From Pseudodesulfovibrio senegalensis (GTDB taxonomy: Bacteria; Desulfobacterota; Desulfovibrionia; Desulfovibrionales; Desulfovibrionaceae), in assembly GCF_008830225.1 (NCBI RefSeq), contig NZ_WAIE01000001.1, positions 310,001 to 374,000 of the forward strand: a stretch of 64,000 nt of DNA. Reading direction: 5' to 3'. The translations under genes and the position numbers were made by a program. Shown piece by piece: positions 19,344 through 28,832 of this stretch; position 1 is the stretch's first letter; every line of letters begins with the position of its first letter. The notes beneath the pieces were generated by a model. The model ran no database searches. It had not been told where the DNA came from and worked only from the letters and a program-made list of their open reading frames with translations.

Positions 19344-20456
19344 ATGTCTGCTGAAAAAACACTGCGCAACGGATACACCACCGGCACCTGTGCCGCGGCC
19401 GCGGCCAAGGCAGGTGTGCACTATCTGCTCTCCGGCCAAAAACTGCCGATAGCGGATACGCCCCTGCCGGACGGAAACCGGCTCGGGGTACCCATTCATG
19501 CGCTGGAATCCGTTCAGTTCGGGGAAGCTGGGGCCGAAGGCGTGCGCGTGACCGTGATCAAGGACGGCGGCGACGACCCGGACGTGACCCACGGATGCGA
19601 GATTCAGGCCGTGGTGTCGCTGGACTGTGACAATGATGCGTACGGGCCGTGCGTATGCGTGCACGGCGGCAGGGGAGTGGGCCGGGTCACACTGCCTGGG
19701 TTGCCCGTGGCCGTGGGCCGGGCCGCCATCAATCCCGCCCCGCGCCAACAGATTGAAATGGCCGTGCGCGAGGAGGTCGAGGACCTGGAATCCTGCCGCG
19801 TGATCGTGCGCGTGGAAGTGCCGCAAGGCGAGCGCATTGCGCAAAAAACCATGAACCCGCGATTGGGCATTGTGGGCGGCATCTCCATTCTGGGTACGCA
19901 CGGCATTGTGCGGCCCTATTCCCATGATTCGTGGAAGGCTTCCATTGCCGAGGCCTTGGACGTGGCCCGGGCGCAGGGGCTGGAGAGGGTGGTCTTCACC
20001 ACCGGCCGCAGGAGCGAACGCTTTTATGCCGAGCGTTATCCGGACACGCCGGAGCTGGCCATGGTGCAGGCCGCTGATTTTTTCGCCTTTTCCATGCGCG
20101 CGGCAGCCGAGCGCGGTTTTGCCGAGGTGCGCTGGGCCATGTTTTTCGGCAAGCTGGTCAAGCACGCGCAGGGGCTTGAATACACGCACGCCAAAACGCA
20201 TCCCGTTGATTTCGCCATGCTTTCAGATAGTTGCGCACAGGCCGGAATAGCCCCGGAGCTGGCACGCCAAGCCGCCGGAGCCAATACCGCGCGGCAGGTG
20301 CTGGAGTCCGTGGCCCATGACCCGGCCCGCGCCGACCTGCTGTCTCTGCTTGTGGAAAGAGCTGTCCATGCTGCGCGATCCTTTGCCCCGACCCTGTCCG
20401 TGGGGTATGCCGTGTTTGATTTCGACGCCTCCCTGCTTTTGGAGCGTGTGCCTTGA
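19344..20456 (+). CDS. cbiD: Cobalt-precorrin-5B (C1)-methyltransferase
   Basis: The SAM-dependent enzyme that methylates C1 in the anaerobic cobalamin pathway. The 370-residue protein matches CbiD length. The N-terminal LRNGYTTGTCAAAAAKAG is the family signature; GGVGR-like GGRGVGRVTLPGLPVAVG and NPAPRQQI follow, then GIVGGISILGTHGIVRPYS. CbiD marks the oxygen-independent, early cobalt-insertion route, consistent with an anaerobe. It stands alone between the SDR gene and ispG rather than in a cobalamin operon. Confidence 0.96.
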   Translation: MSAEKTLRNGYTTGTCAAAAAKAGVHYLLSGQKLPIADTPLPDGNRLGVPIHALESVQFGEAGAEGVRVTVIKDGGDDPDVTHGCEIQAVVSLDCDNDAYGPCVCVHGGRGVGRVTLPGLPVAVGRAAINPAPRQQIEMAVREEVEDLESCRVIVRVEVPQGERIAQKTMNPRLGIVGGISILGTHGIVRPYSHDSWKASIAEALDVARAQGLERVVFTTGRRSERFYAERYPDTPELAMVQAADFFAFSMRAAAERGFAEVRWAMFFGKLVKHAQGLEYTHAKTHPVDFAMLSDSCAQAGIAPELARQAAGANTARQVLESVAHDPARADLLSLLVERAVHAARSFAPTLSVGYAVFDFDASLLLERVP

Positions 20457-20531
20457 GCGCCCGGCTCGGCTTTGAGCTGGTGCGCTGCTGACGTTCGGGC
20501 CAGCCCGGACAGCCCGGCCTTTCCTGCCTTG

Positions 20532-20550
20532 AGGCCGCATGGCCTTTTTC
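20532..20550 (+). terminator. Weak candidate terminator after cbiD
   Basis: AGGCC-GCAT-GGCCT followed by TTTTC; a short stem with a short T-run about 75 bases after the cbiD stop. Confidence 0.4.
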
Positions 20551-20610
20551 GTTGTGTCGCCGTGCGTTCGCTTGGCTTTCGGTTGCGAATGCAGTACCAT
20601 CCCCAACCTT

Positions 20611-21687
20611 ATGGAACGCAGGAAAACACGAACCATCAGCGTCGGCGGAGTCGGCATCGGCGGGAGCAATCCGGTCCGCGTGCAGAGCATGTGCAACACG
20701 GACACCCGCGACGTGGCCGCAACAGCCGCGCAGGTCCGCCAACTGGCCGAGGCCGGGTGCGAGATCGTGCGTCTGGCCGTGCCGGACATGAAGGCCGCCC
20801 GCGCGTTGGAAGCCATCCGCTTCCAGTCGCCGGTGCCGCTCATTGCGGACATTCATTTCGACTATCGGCTGGCTCTGGCTTCACTGGATGCGGGCATGGA
20901 CGGTTTGCGCATCAACCCCGGCAACATCGGGGGCGAGGACAAGGTTGATGCCGTGGTCCGTGCGGCCGCGGACCAGGGCGCGCCCATCCGCATCGGCGTG
21001 AACGGCGGTTCGCTGGACAAGACCCTGCTGGCCAAGTACGGCGGTCCCACGCCCGAGGCCATGGTGGAAAGCGCCATGGAGCACATTGCCCTGCTGGAGG
21101 CGCGCGACTTTCACCAGACCAAGATTTCGCTCAAGTCCTCCTCTGTGCTGACCACGGTGCGGGCTTACGAGCTGCTGGCCGAAAAGGTGGATTACCCGCT
21201 GCACATCGGTATCACCGAGGCCGGAACGCTGGTTCGCGGCGCGGTCAAGTCGTCCGTGGGGCTGGGCATCCTGCTGTGGCAGGGGCTGGGCGACACGTTG
21301 CGCGTCAGCCTGACCCACGATCCCGTGGCAGAACCCGGCGTGGCATGGGAAATCCTGCGTTCACTGGGCCTGCGCCAGCGCGGCCCGGAGATTGTTTCCT
21401 GCCCCACCTGCGGCCGCACCGAGATCGATCTCATCGGGCTGGCCGACAAGGTGGAGGAAGCCCTGCGCGGGGTGGACGAGGTTTTCACCGTGGCGGTCAT
21501 GGGCTGCGTGGTCAACGGACCGGGCGAGGCGCGCGAGGCCGACATCGGCATTGCGGGCGGCCGCGGTCTGGGCATGATTTTCAAAAAGGGCGAGGTTATT
21601 CGCAAGGTCAAGGGCGATGCAAACCTTCTGCCCGAATTCATGAAAGAAATAGATGCGTTTCTGCAAGAAAGGAGAAACAACGGATGA
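20611..21687 (+). CDS. ispG: 4-hydroxy-3-methylbut-2-en-1-yl diphosphate synthase
   Basis: An Fe-S enzyme of the MEP isoprenoid pathway that converts MEcPP to HMBPP. The N-terminal TIM-barrel half contains [17 protein letters not shown] and [10 protein letters not shown] with [10 protein letters not shown]. The C-terminal 4Fe-4S half contains [12 protein letters not shown] and [17 protein letters not shown], giving the three cysteines and a glutamate ligand. The start at 20611 agrees with family alignments. The stop overlaps the proS start (ATGA), so ispG and proS are translationally coupled. Dxs and IspA of the same pathway are encoded 7-9 kb downstream. Confidence 0.97.
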   Translation: MERRKTRTISVGGVGIGGSNPVRVQSMCNTDTRDVAATAAQVRQLAEAGCEIVRLAVPDMKAARALEAIRFQSPVPLIADIHFDYRLALASLDAGMDGLRINPGNIGGEDKVDAVVRAAADQGAPIRIGVNGGSLDKTLLAKYGGPTPEAMVESAMEHIALLEARDFHQTKISLKSSSVLTTVRAYELLAEKVDYPLHIGITEAGTLVRGAVKSSVGLGILLWQGLGDTLRVSLTHDPVAEPGVAWEILRSLGLRQRGPEIVSCPTCGRTEIDLIGLADKVEEALRGVDEVFTVAVMGCVVNGPGEAREADIGIAGGRGLGMIFKKGEVIRKVKGDANLLPEFMKEIDAFLQERRNNG

Positions 21688-23414
21688 AGTTGTCCCGGTA
21701 TTATATTCCCACTCTCAAGGAGGCCCCTTCCGAGGCCGAAGTGGTTTCCCACAAGCTGTTGATCCGCGCGGGCATGATCCGCAAGCTCACCAGCGGCATT
21801 TACAACTACCTGCCGCTCGGCCTGCGCAGCGTCAACAAGGTGGCCAACATCGTGCGCCGGGAAATGGACCGGGCCGGGGCACTGGAAGTGCTCATGCCCT
21901 CGGTGCAGCCCGCGGACCTGTGGCAGGAGACCGGCCGCTGGGACTACTACGGCAAGGAACTGCTGCGTTTCAACGACCGCCACGGCCGTGACTACTGTCT
22001 CGGTCCCACGCACGAGGAAGTCATCACCGATCTGGTGCGCGGCGAGGTGCGGTCCTACAAGCAGTTGCCCCTGAATCTTTATCAGGTGCAGACCAAGTTC
22101 CGCGATGAAATCCGTCCCCGGTTCGGGCTCATGCGCGGCCGTGAATTCATCATGAAAGACGCCTATTCCTTTGACAGGGACGAGGCCGGGGCCGAGGAAT
22201 CCTACTGGATCATGTTCGAGGCCTACAAGAAGGCCTTTGCGCGTATCGGCCTGCGCTTCAAGCCCGTGCAGGCGGATTCCGGGGCCATCGGCGGCGACTT
22301 TTCCCACGAGTTCATGGTGCTGGCCGACACGGGCGAGGACACCATCGCCTCCTGCTCGGCCTGCGATTTCGCGGCCAACCTCGAAAAGGCCAAGGTGGTC
22401 GAATCGGGCGAGGTGTGCGAGGATGCCTGCGCCGAACTTGAAGAAGTCGCCACGCCGGACAAGCACACCGTGGAAGAGGTCTGCGAATTTCTGGGCGTTG
22501 ACCCTGCCGCGCTGGTCAAGACGCTGCTGTTCGTTGTGGACGGCGAGCCTGTGGCAGCGCTGGTTCGCGGTGACCGCGAAATCAACGACGCCAAGTTGCG
22601 CAACCTGCTGGGCGGCAACGAGATCGACATGGCCGACGAAGCCATGGTCCGCGAGTTGACCGGCGCTCCCGTGGGTTTTGCCGGGCCGCACGGCCTCAAG
22701 AAGGGTGTGCGCATCGTGGCGGACAACGAATTGCGCTACGCCACGGACTGGATTGCGGGCGGCAACAAGGCCGATACCCATGTGCGGCATCTGTCCCTTT
22801 CGCGCGATTGCGAGGTGGAGCAGTATGCCGATCTGCGGGTCATCACCGAATCCGATCCCTGCCCGGAATGCGGCGCGGCCATCGAGTTCACCAAGGGCAT
22901 CGAAGTGGGCCATGTCTTCAAGCTCGGCACCAAGTATTCCGAGAAGATGGGCGCCACTTTCCTGGACGAGAACGGCAAGGACCAGACCATGATCATGGGC
23001 TGCTATGGCATCGGTATCTCGCGCATCGTGGCCTCGGCCATCGAGCAGAACCACGATGAAAACGGCTGCATTTTCCCGCCGTCCATCGCACCGTTCGAGG
23101 TCTGCCTGATTTCGCTGGGCGGCAAGGACGAGGCCGTGAACGAAAAGGCGCTGGAACTGTACGAAGCTGTTCAGGACATGGACGTGGACATCTGCTACGA
23201 CGACCGCAAGGAACGCCCGGGCGTCAAGTTCGCGGACGCCGACCTGATCGGTTATCCCATGCAGCTGGTGCTGGGCGGCAAGGGTCTCAAGAACGGCATT
23301 GTCGAGGCCAAGGACCGCAAGTCCGGCGAGCGCATCGAGCTGCCGCTGGACGGATTTGCCGAAGCCTTTGCCCAGTGGCGCGAGTCCATCTGGCAGGCTT
23401 GGGGTTTGAAATAA
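21684..23414 (+). CDS. proS: Proline--tRNA ligase
   Basis: A class II synthetase that charges tRNA-Pro. The 576-residue protein is the bacterial form with the inserted editing domain between motifs 2 and 3 (roughly 225-390). Motif 1 lies in the [20 protein letters not shown] region; [16 protein letters not shown] and [20 protein letters not shown] are the motif 2 area; motif 3 is in the [14 protein letters not shown] segment. The start at 21684 has AAAGGAGA ten bases upstream and overlaps the ispG stop. Repeat copy 4 begins 15 bases after the stop. Confidence 0.98.
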   Translation: MKLSRYYIPTLKEAPSEAEVVSHKLLIRAGMIRKLTSGIYNYLPLGLRSVNKVANIVRREMDRAGALEVLMPSVQPADLWQETGRWDYYGKELLRFNDRHGRDYCLGPTHEEVITDLVRGEVRSYKQLPLNLYQVQTKFRDEIRPRFGLMRGREFIMKDAYSFDRDEAGAEESYWIMFEAYKKAFARIGLRFKPVQADSGAIGGDFSHEFMVLADTGEDTIASCSACDFAANLEKAKVVESGEVCEDACAELEEVATPDKHTVEEVCEFLGVDPAALVKTLLFVVDGEPVAALVRGDREINDAKLRNLLGGNEIDMADEAMVRELTGAPVGFAGPHGLKKGVRIVADNELRYATDWIAGGNKADTHVRHLSLSRDCEVEQYADLRVITESDPCPECGAAIEFTKGIEVGHVFKLGTKYSEKMGATFLDENGKDQTMIMGCYGIGISRIVASAIEQNHDENGCIFPPSIAPFEVCLISLGGKDEAVNEKALELYEAVQDMDVDICYDDRKERPGVKFADADLIGYPMQLVLGGKGLKNGIVEAKDRKSGERIELPLDGFAEAFAQWRESIWQAWGLK

Positions 23415-23428
23415 GGAAGTAGGAGGCT

Positions 23429-23489
23429 GGGGGAAAACCTTTTGGAAACGGTTTTCCTCCGGCCCCCCCTTTCCCAAACGTTTTGGCGG
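23429..23489 (+). repeat. Intergenic hairpin element, copy 4 (stop-proximal orientation)
   Basis: The stem GGGGGAAAACC / GGTTTTCCTCC encloses TTTTGGAAAC (23429-23460), followed by the family tail CCCCCCTTTCCCAAACGTTTTGG. It begins 15 bases after the proS stop, the same spacing as copy 1 after valS. The arm sequence differs from other copies while pairing is largely kept. Confidence 0.65.
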
Positions 23490-23523
23490 CATTGCGTTGG
23501 GCGCAATGCATGGGGCAGGCATC

Positions 23524-24144
23524 ATGACCATCGAAGGGGCCGTTGGATTGGCCGTGGCTTCATTTCTTTTTGCGCTGTTGCCCGGACCGGGCGTGACCGC
23601 GCTCATCGCCCAGAGCCTTGCCCGCGGTTTCGGCACGGGCGTGTTCTGGGGAGCCGGATTGGTCATGGGCGATTTCGTGTATCTCATGCTGGCCATGTTC
23701 GGCATGGGCTGGGTGGCCTCCACCATGGGCGACGCCTTCGTGATTCTCAAGTTCGCGGGTTCGGCCTATCTCATCTATCTGGGCGTACGCTGCTGGCTGG
23801 CCAAGCCGCCCGCGAATCACGGGGAGTCTGCTGCGGCTTCCGCGCACAAGGGCTATGCCCGGACCCTGCTGGGCGGCATGTGCGTGAGCCTGAGCAACCC
23901 CAAGGTCATTGCTTTTTATTGCGGTTTTCTGCCCGGTTTCGTGAACATGGCGCAGCTGGACGGCGCGAACATGGCTCTGGTTGCCTGCATCATTCTGCCC
24001 ACGGTGTTCGCCACCATGGTCGGTTATGCTTGGCTGGCGGGCAAGGGTCGCAGGGCCGCCGGTTCCACCCGGCTCTGGAAGCTGGTCAACCGCAGCGCCG
24101 GAGCGGTCATGATCGGCGCGGGCGTGGCCGTGGTCACCGAGTAG
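23524..24144 (+). CDS. LysE family translocator
   Basis: A 206-residue inner-membrane exporter of the LysE/RhtB superfamily with five to six hydrophobic segments. LLPGPGVTALIAQSLARGF is the conserved N-terminal motif, GSAYLIYLGVRCWL marks the third helix, and GMCVSLSNPKVIAFYCGFLPGFV carries the family's NPK-type motif. Such carriers export amino acids or related small molecules; the substrate is not predictable here. The ATG at 23524 is preferred over one nine codons upstream, which would add a non-conserved extension. It sits alone between proS and xseA, flanked by repeat copies 4 and 5. Confidence 0.9.
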   Translation: MTIEGAVGLAVASFLFALLPGPGVTALIAQSLARGFGTGVFWGAGLVMGDFVYLMLAMFGMGWVASTMGDAFVILKFAGSAYLIYLGVRCWLAKPPANHGESAAASAHKGYARTLLGGMCVSLSNPKVIAFYCGFLPGFVNMAQLDGANMALVACIILPTVFATMVGYAWLAGKGRRAAGSTRLWKLVNRSAGAVMIGAGVAVVTE

Positions 24145-24222
24145 GGATATTTTCGGGGGAACAAAGGCACCCAAGGCCGTGACCCTGCCCCCATGAAGCG
24201 CCCAAGGCGCTGGATCGAGAAA

Positions 24223-24276
24223 ACGTTTTGGAGATTCCAAAGAATCTTTTGGAAAAGGTTCTTTGGCCGCCGGAGG
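24223..24276 (+). repeat. Intergenic hairpin element, copy 5 (start-proximal orientation)
   Basis: AACGTTTTGGAGATT leads into the stem CCAAAGAATC / GGTTCTTTGG (24237-24246, 24257-24266) around TTTTGGAAAA, then CCGCCGGAGG (24267-24276). As in copy 2, the terminal GGAGG is the Shine-Dalgarno sequence of the next gene; the xseA TTG follows after six bases. Confidence 0.75.
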
Positions 24277-24282
24277 CCCGCC

Positions 24283-25698
24283 TTGTCTGCCATTCTTTCC
24301 GTTTCCGAACTGACCCGCGCAGTGAAAGACCTGCTGGAGGCGGAATTCCCCTTTGTCTGGGTGCGCGGGCAGGTCACCAACCTTGCCCGTCCGGCCAGCG
24401 GGCACATCTATTTTTCCCTGACAGACGGCGATGCTGTGCTGGGCACTGTCTGGTTTCGCGGAGCGCAACGGGCCACCGAGCCCGAATCCCGTGGCGGCGA
24501 GGCCGTCAATCCGCTGACCGGAGAGGTGGAGGAAAGCGTCGGTCCCGGCCTGAGCCAGCGGCTTGAAGACGGCATGGAAGTGCTCTGCGCCGGACGGCTG
24601 AACGTATTCGAGCCGCGCGGTCAGTACCAGCTTGTTGCCGAACTGGTGCAGGAGCAGGGCGTGGGCGATTTGCGCATGGCCTTTGAAGCGCTCAAGAAGA
24701 AGCTGGCGGACAAGGGGTACTTTGACGAGGACCGCAAGATGGCCGTGCCGTCCGATCCGGCGCGGGTGGCCGTGGTCACCTCGCCGCATGGCGCGGCCAT
24801 ACGTGACTTTTTGCGGCTGGCCGAAACGCGCGGAACCGGCGCGGAAATCCGCATTTATCCGACCCTGGTGCAGGGGGACAAGGCCCCGGAGCAGATAGCC
24901 GGGGCTCTGGACATGGTCGGTGAAGACCAGTGGGCCGAAGCGGTTGTACTCATTCGCGGCGGCGGATCGCTGGAAGACCTCTGGGCCTTCAACACCGAGC
25001 CGGTTGCGGATGCGATTTTCCGCTCGCAGGTTCCGGTGGTCTGCGGCGTGGGCCATGAGCCGGACGTTTCCATTGCGGATTTCGTGGCCGACCGGCGAGT
25101 GGCCACACCGAGCCATGCCGCGCAGGAGCTTTGGCCCCGGCGCGAGACATTGATGCAGAGCGTGGACCGGCTTGAAATTGCGCTTTCGCGCGCGTACCAT
25201 GCCATGCTGCGGGACCACGAAGCCGGATTCGCCCAGTTGCGGCGGGCGCTTGTGTTGCTTTCTCCCGCCCGCAGGCTGGCCCGGCAGCAGGAGGCCTTGG
25301 AATCGTTTTGTATGCGGCTGCATGGTGCTGCGGAACGATTGGTGCGGGAAAAGAACGGCCGGGCAGCGGCGTTGGTCCAGCGGCTGGCGCGTGCGCACGG
25401 CGCGGACGTTGTGGAGCGGCGCGGGCAGCAAGTGGATGGGTTGGTACATGGGCTGCAAAATGCCATGGACCGCCTGCTGGAACGGGCTTCCGCCGGGTTT
25501 GAGACAACGGCCGCTTCCTTGGCGGCCCTGAACCCGGAGCGTCCCCTTGAGCAGGGTTATGGCCTTGTGCGGGTGCGCAACAGCGGCAAATTTCTCAGGA
25601 GTCCCGGCGAGGTCTCACCGGGCGACGTGCTGGATATCCGCGTGCGGGAAGGCTCCGTTACCGCACGGGTCACCGAAGAATCCGAGGAGAACAGATGA
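24283..25698 (+). CDS. xseA: Exodeoxyribonuclease VII large subunit
   Basis: The catalytic subunit of ExoVII, which degrades single-stranded DNA with the XseB small subunit (27669-27914). The 471-residue protein starts at a TTG six bases after the GGAGG that ends repeat copy 5; the frame is open further upstream, but that stretch is repeat DNA. The N-terminal OB fold (SVSELTRAVKDLLEAEFPFVWVRGQ) is followed by the core with VVTSPHGAAIRDFL and the VLIRGGGSLEDLWAFN and GVGHEPDVSIADFVADRR motifs, then a long coiled coil. It is the first gene of an operon reaching dxs. Confidence 0.96.
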   Translation: MSAILSVSELTRAVKDLLEAEFPFVWVRGQVTNLARPASGHIYFSLTDGDAVLGTVWFRGAQRATEPESRGGEAVNPLTGEVEESVGPGLSQRLEDGMEVLCAGRLNVFEPRGQYQLVAELVQEQGVGDLRMAFEALKKKLADKGYFDEDRKMAVPSDPARVAVVTSPHGAAIRDFLRLAETRGTGAEIRIYPTLVQGDKAPEQIAGALDMVGEDQWAEAVVLIRGGGSLEDLWAFNTEPVADAIFRSQVPVVCGVGHEPDVSIADFVADRRVATPSHAAQELWPRRETLMQSVDRLEIALSRAYHAMLRDHEAGFAQLRRALVLLSPARRLARQQEALESFCMRLHGAAERLVREKNGRAAALVQRLARAHGADVVERRGQQVDGLVHGLQNAMDRLLERASAGFETTAASLAALNPERPLEQGYGLVRVRNSGKFLRSPGEVSPGDVLDIRVREGSVTARVTEESEENR

Positions 25699-26648
25699 TC
25701 GACAGGCGCATATGGACAGTGGTCGCGGCCATGGTGTTTTTGTTTGCGGGCACGGCGTTTGCCCAGTTTGGCTTGCAGGACGGGGACGACGTGACCCTGT
25801 CCACGGACGTGAACGCCACGGCTGCCGAGCCGCAGCTTATGCTGGCCGCGCCGGACGCGGTGGACGTGGGCGAGCCGTTCCTCGTGCGGTTGACCTCTTC
25901 CGCCGTGCTGGAGGAAGTGGTGGTCTACTGGCTGGGCAAGGAGGTCGTGCCCGGCATTTCCGTGTGGAACAACAAGCATATTGCCATGACCATGCTGGGG
26001 ACGGACGTTCTCAATGCCAAGGCCGGTCCGGCCGATCTTGTGGTGACCGCCAGCATCGACGGCACGCGCCGGACCTTCAAGAAAAAGATCACTGTGGCGG
26101 CCAAGACGTTCCCCCGGCAGGATTTGACCCTGCCCAAGAAGATGGTCACCCCGCCCAAGGAGGTCTACGACCGCATCGCCTCGGAGCGGAAGGTCATTGC
26201 CAAGGCACGTAACACGGTCACTCCGGTGCGGCATTGGACCCTGCCGTTCCTGCGCCCGGTGGACGGCCGCGTCACCAGCGTGTACGGACTGCGGCGCTAT
26301 CTGAACAAGAAACCCAAGAATCCCCACCGCGGCATGGATTTCAGCGCGCCCACAGGCACGCCCGTCAAGTGCGTTGCCGACGGTACGGTCATCCTTGAAG
26401 GCAATCATTACTACGCAGGCAACTCCGTGTATGTGGATCACGGCAACGGCGTGGTTTCCATGTATTTCCATCTGTCACAATTCAAGGTCAAACAGGGCGA
26501 TACCGTGCAGCGCGGGCAGGTCGTGGGCCTTTCCGGCTCCACGGGCCGCGCGACCGGCGCGCACCTGCATCTGAGCATCGGCGTGCAGGGCAGGCTGGTG
26601 GACCCGGCTCCCCTGTTTTCACACCGGGCCGATCAACTCATTGAGTAG
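25695..26648 (+). CDS. M23 family metallopeptidase (first of a tandem pair)
   Basis: A 317-residue secreted protein with a signal peptide (IWTVVAAMVFLFAGTAFA, cleavage near residue 23). An N-terminal beta domain (~45-135) precedes the C-terminal LytM/M23 domain. Its zinc ligands are visible as H211 and D215 in HRGMDF and H292 in HLHLS, with H290 probably catalytic. It should cut peptidoglycan cross-bridges in the periplasm. It overlaps the xseA stop by four bases and is followed by a paralogue with the same architecture; both lie unusually between xseA and xseB. Confidence 0.93.
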   Translation: MIDRRIWTVVAAMVFLFAGTAFAQFGLQDGDDVTLSTDVNATAAEPQLMLAAPDAVDVGEPFLVRLTSSAVLEEVVVYWLGKEVVPGISVWNNKHIAMTMLGTDVLNAKAGPADLVVTASIDGTRRTFKKKITVAAKTFPRQDLTLPKKMVTPPKEVYDRIASERKVIAKARNTVTPVRHWTLPFLRPVDGRVTSVYGLRRYLNKKPKNPHRGMDFSAPTGTPVKCVADGTVILEGNHYYAGNSVYVDHGNGVVSMYFHLSQFKVKQGDTVQRGQVVGLSGSTGRATGAHLHLSIGVQGRLVDPAPLFSHRADQLIE

Positions 26649-26684
26649 CCACAGCCAGGAATGCATCATTTTCACGAGGTTTTC

Positions 26685-27587
26685 ATGATTCGCCTTCGTC
26701 CTGTTGCCCTTGCCCTTGCCCTTGTGGCGTTGACCGTTTTTTCCGCGGCTGCCCATGACGGCGTGGACGTTCGCATGCCCGCCGAAGTGGGTGTGGGACA
26801 ACCCTTTCTCGTTCGTGTGGCAGCGGGTGCCGGCCTTGAAGGCCTGACTCTGTTCTGGGATGGGGTCTCGGTGGCGCCCGAGCTTGTCCGCAAGGACGGG
26901 TGCGTTTCGTCGGTCGCCATGCTGGGGACCGGACTGCGGGACAAGCCCGGCCTGTATGCGCTGGACGTGGAAACGGTTGTTCGCGGCGAAAAGCGGCGTT
27001 TTCGGAAGCTGGTGCGCGTGACGGACCATGAATATGGCACTGAAACCCTGACCGTGGCTCCCAAGATGGTCAAGCCGCCCAAAACGGTGCAGGCCCGCAT
27101 CGCCGCCGAGCGCAAATTGGCCCGCGAGGCCACGTCCGTGCAAAGCCCGGCGCGCCGCTGGCATGTGCCGTTCTGCCTGCCGGTGAAGGGAAAGATGCTC
27201 AGCCGTTTCGGCCTGCGCCGGACCTTCAACGGCGATACCAAACGCCGCCACTGGGGGCTGGATTTCCGTGCCTGGCAGGGATCGCCCATCCATGCCATCG
27301 AGGCGGGCAGGGTCGTGCTGGTGGGAAATTTCTATTTTGCGGGCAACTGCGTGTATATCGATCATGGAAACGGCGTGGTCTCCATGTCCGTGCACATGTC
27401 CAAGGTGCTGGTCAAGCAGGGCGACGAGGTCCGGCGCGGCCAGAAGATCGGCCTCTCCGGAGCCACCGGGCGCGTCACGGGCGCGCATTTGCATCTTTCC
27501 GTGTTTGTGCAGGGTGTGCCCATCGACCCGGAATCGCTTTTTTTCATGCAGGAAGACGGCGGTGACGCAGTCGTGGCGCAGGAGTGA
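26685..27587 (+). CDS. M23 family metallopeptidase (second of a tandem pair)
   Basis: A 300-residue paralogue of the preceding gene, with signal peptide MIRLRPVALALALVALTVFSAAA. The N-terminal domain shares VGVGQPFLVRV with VDVGEPFLVRL of the first copy, and the linker shares PKMVKPPKTVQARIAAERK with PKKMVTPPKEVYDRIASERK. In the M23 domain H189 and D193 (HWGLDF) and H268/H270 (HLHLS) are all kept, so it is likely active. The ATG at 26685 follows GAGG; an ATG eight codons upstream lacks a Shine-Dalgarno. Confidence 0.92.
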   Translation: MIRLRPVALALALVALTVFSAAAHDGVDVRMPAEVGVGQPFLVRVAAGAGLEGLTLFWDGVSVAPELVRKDGCVSSVAMLGTGLRDKPGLYALDVETVVRGEKRRFRKLVRVTDHEYGTETLTVAPKMVKPPKTVQARIAAERKLAREATSVQSPARRWHVPFCLPVKGKMLSRFGLRRTFNGDTKRRHWGLDFRAWQGSPIHAIEAGRVVLVGNFYFAGNCVYIDHGNGVVSMSVHMSKVLVKQGDEVRRGQKIGLSGATGRVTGAHLHLSVFVQGVPIDPESLFFMQEDGGDAVVAQE

Positions 27588-27668
27588 TATTGCTTCAGGC
27601 ATGTTTGCCGTCATCCGGCGGCCATGTTCGGAACGGAGAAAATACATTGCATGACGGAGGCTGTCGCC

Positions 27669-27914
27669 ATGAGCGAACAGACATTTGAACAGAAATTGGA
27701 GCGGCTCAGGAGCATCGTGACCCGGCTGGAAAGCGGGGAACTGCCTCTTGAGGAAGGGGTTGCCCTGTATCGCGAGGGGCTGCAGCTGGCCAAGGCCTGC
27801 GGCGCGCAGCTGGAATCCGCGCGGCATGAGGTCAAGGTGCTGGGCGATGGCCTGCTCAAGGAGTTCGATGTATTGGAGGCCGCGGAACATGGCGGCGAAC
27901 CGGAGGGCGACTAG
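27669..27914 (+). CDS. xseB: Exodeoxyribonuclease VII small subunit
   Basis: An 81-residue protein with the XseB pattern FEQKLERLRSIVTRLESGELPLEEGVALYREGLQL, a helical hairpin that binds XseA. The ATG at 27669 follows CGGAGG with good spacing; two earlier in-frame ATGs (27624, 27651) are less well placed. Its TAG abuts the ispA ATG, so the two are coupled. The xseB-ispA-dxs order is common in proteobacteria. Confidence 0.95.
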   Translation: MSEQTFEQKLERLRSIVTRLESGELPLEEGVALYREGLQLAKACGAQLESARHEVKVLGDGLLKEFDVLEAAEHGGEPEGD

Positions 27915-28811
27915 ATGACGGCCAAACAGATGCTGGCGCAACGTGCGCGGAGCGTGGAGGAATATCTTTCGCAATGCCTTGAGGAGCGCGGCATTCCGGC
28001 CCGTCTTCTGGAGTCCATGCGCTACAGCCTGCTGGCGGGGGGCAAGCGTTTGCGCCCGGTGCTGGCGCTTTCGTGGTGCGAGCTGCTGGGCGGTGATGCC
28101 GAAGCGGCCATGCCCTTTGCCGCCAGTCTGGAGTGCATCCACACCTATTCGCTGATTCACGACGATCTTCCGGCCATGGATGATGACGACCTGCGCCGGG
28201 GGCGGCCCTCCAACCACAAGCAATTTGACGAGGCCACGGCCATATTGGCCGGTGACGGCCTGCTCACCGAGGCCTTCGTGCTCATGACCGAGGCCGGGGT
28301 GAAGGGCGGCCTTGCGGCCGACCGCGTGCTCCGGGCCGTGAATGTGCTGGGCCGTGCCGCCGGGTCCGGGGGCATGGTGGGCGGACAGGCTGTGGACATG
28401 GAGTTCACGGGGCGCGAAGGTCAGGTTCCGCTTGAGGAACTGCAGCAGATGCACGCCATGAAGACCGGCGCGCTCATCACCGCGGCCTGCGAGTGCGGAG
28501 CCATTCTTTCCGGTGCCCCGGACGAGGATGTGCGCAATGCCCGTGAATATGGCCGGGCCGTGGGCGTGGCCTTCCAGATCGTGGACGACGTGCTGGACGT
28601 GGTGGGCGACGAGGCCACGCTGGGCAAGCCCGTGGGCAGCGACGAGGAACAGGGCAAGAGCACCTACCCCGCGTTGGTGGGGCTGGACAAAAGCCGCGAA
28701 CTGGCGCGAGGCCATGTGGACGGTGCCGTGGGGCACCTTTGCGGATATCATGGCCCGGAAAGTGAATTTCTGACCCTTCTGGCGCGCTACATTGTGGACA
28801 GGGTTTACTGA
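27915..28811 (+). CDS. ispA: Polyprenyl (farnesyl) diphosphate synthase
   Basis: Condenses IPP with allylic diphosphates to give farnesyl (possibly geranylgeranyl) diphosphate. The 298-residue protein has LAGGKRLRPVLAL, the first aspartate-rich motif HDDLPAMDDDDLRRG (D83, D84, D89) and the second FQIVDDVLDVVGD. The spacing of the first motif (DDxxxxD) is typical of the short-chain bacterial IspA/GGPS group. It begins directly after the xseB stop and runs into dxs, so the operon links the prenyl synthase to the first MEP enzyme. Confidence 0.95.
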   Translation: MTAKQMLAQRARSVEEYLSQCLEERGIPARLLESMRYSLLAGGKRLRPVLALSWCELLGGDAEAAMPFAASLECIHTYSLIHDDLPAMDDDDLRRGRPSNHKQFDEATAILAGDGLLTEAFVLMTEAGVKGGLAADRVLRAVNVLGRAAGSGGMVGGQAVDMEFTGREGQVPLEELQQMHAMKTGALITAACECGAILSGAPDEDVRNAREYGRAVGVAFQIVDDVLDVVGDEATLGKPVGSDEEQGKSTYPALVGLDKSRELARGHVDGAVGHLCGYHGPESEFLTLLARYIVDRVY

Positions 28812-28832
28812 TTGGCCTACTTTGAACACCTT

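Noticed and set aside
21192-23750. An 852-codon open frame antisense to proS and LysE
   Set aside because: It spans two real genes and an intergenic repeat and resembles no protein family.
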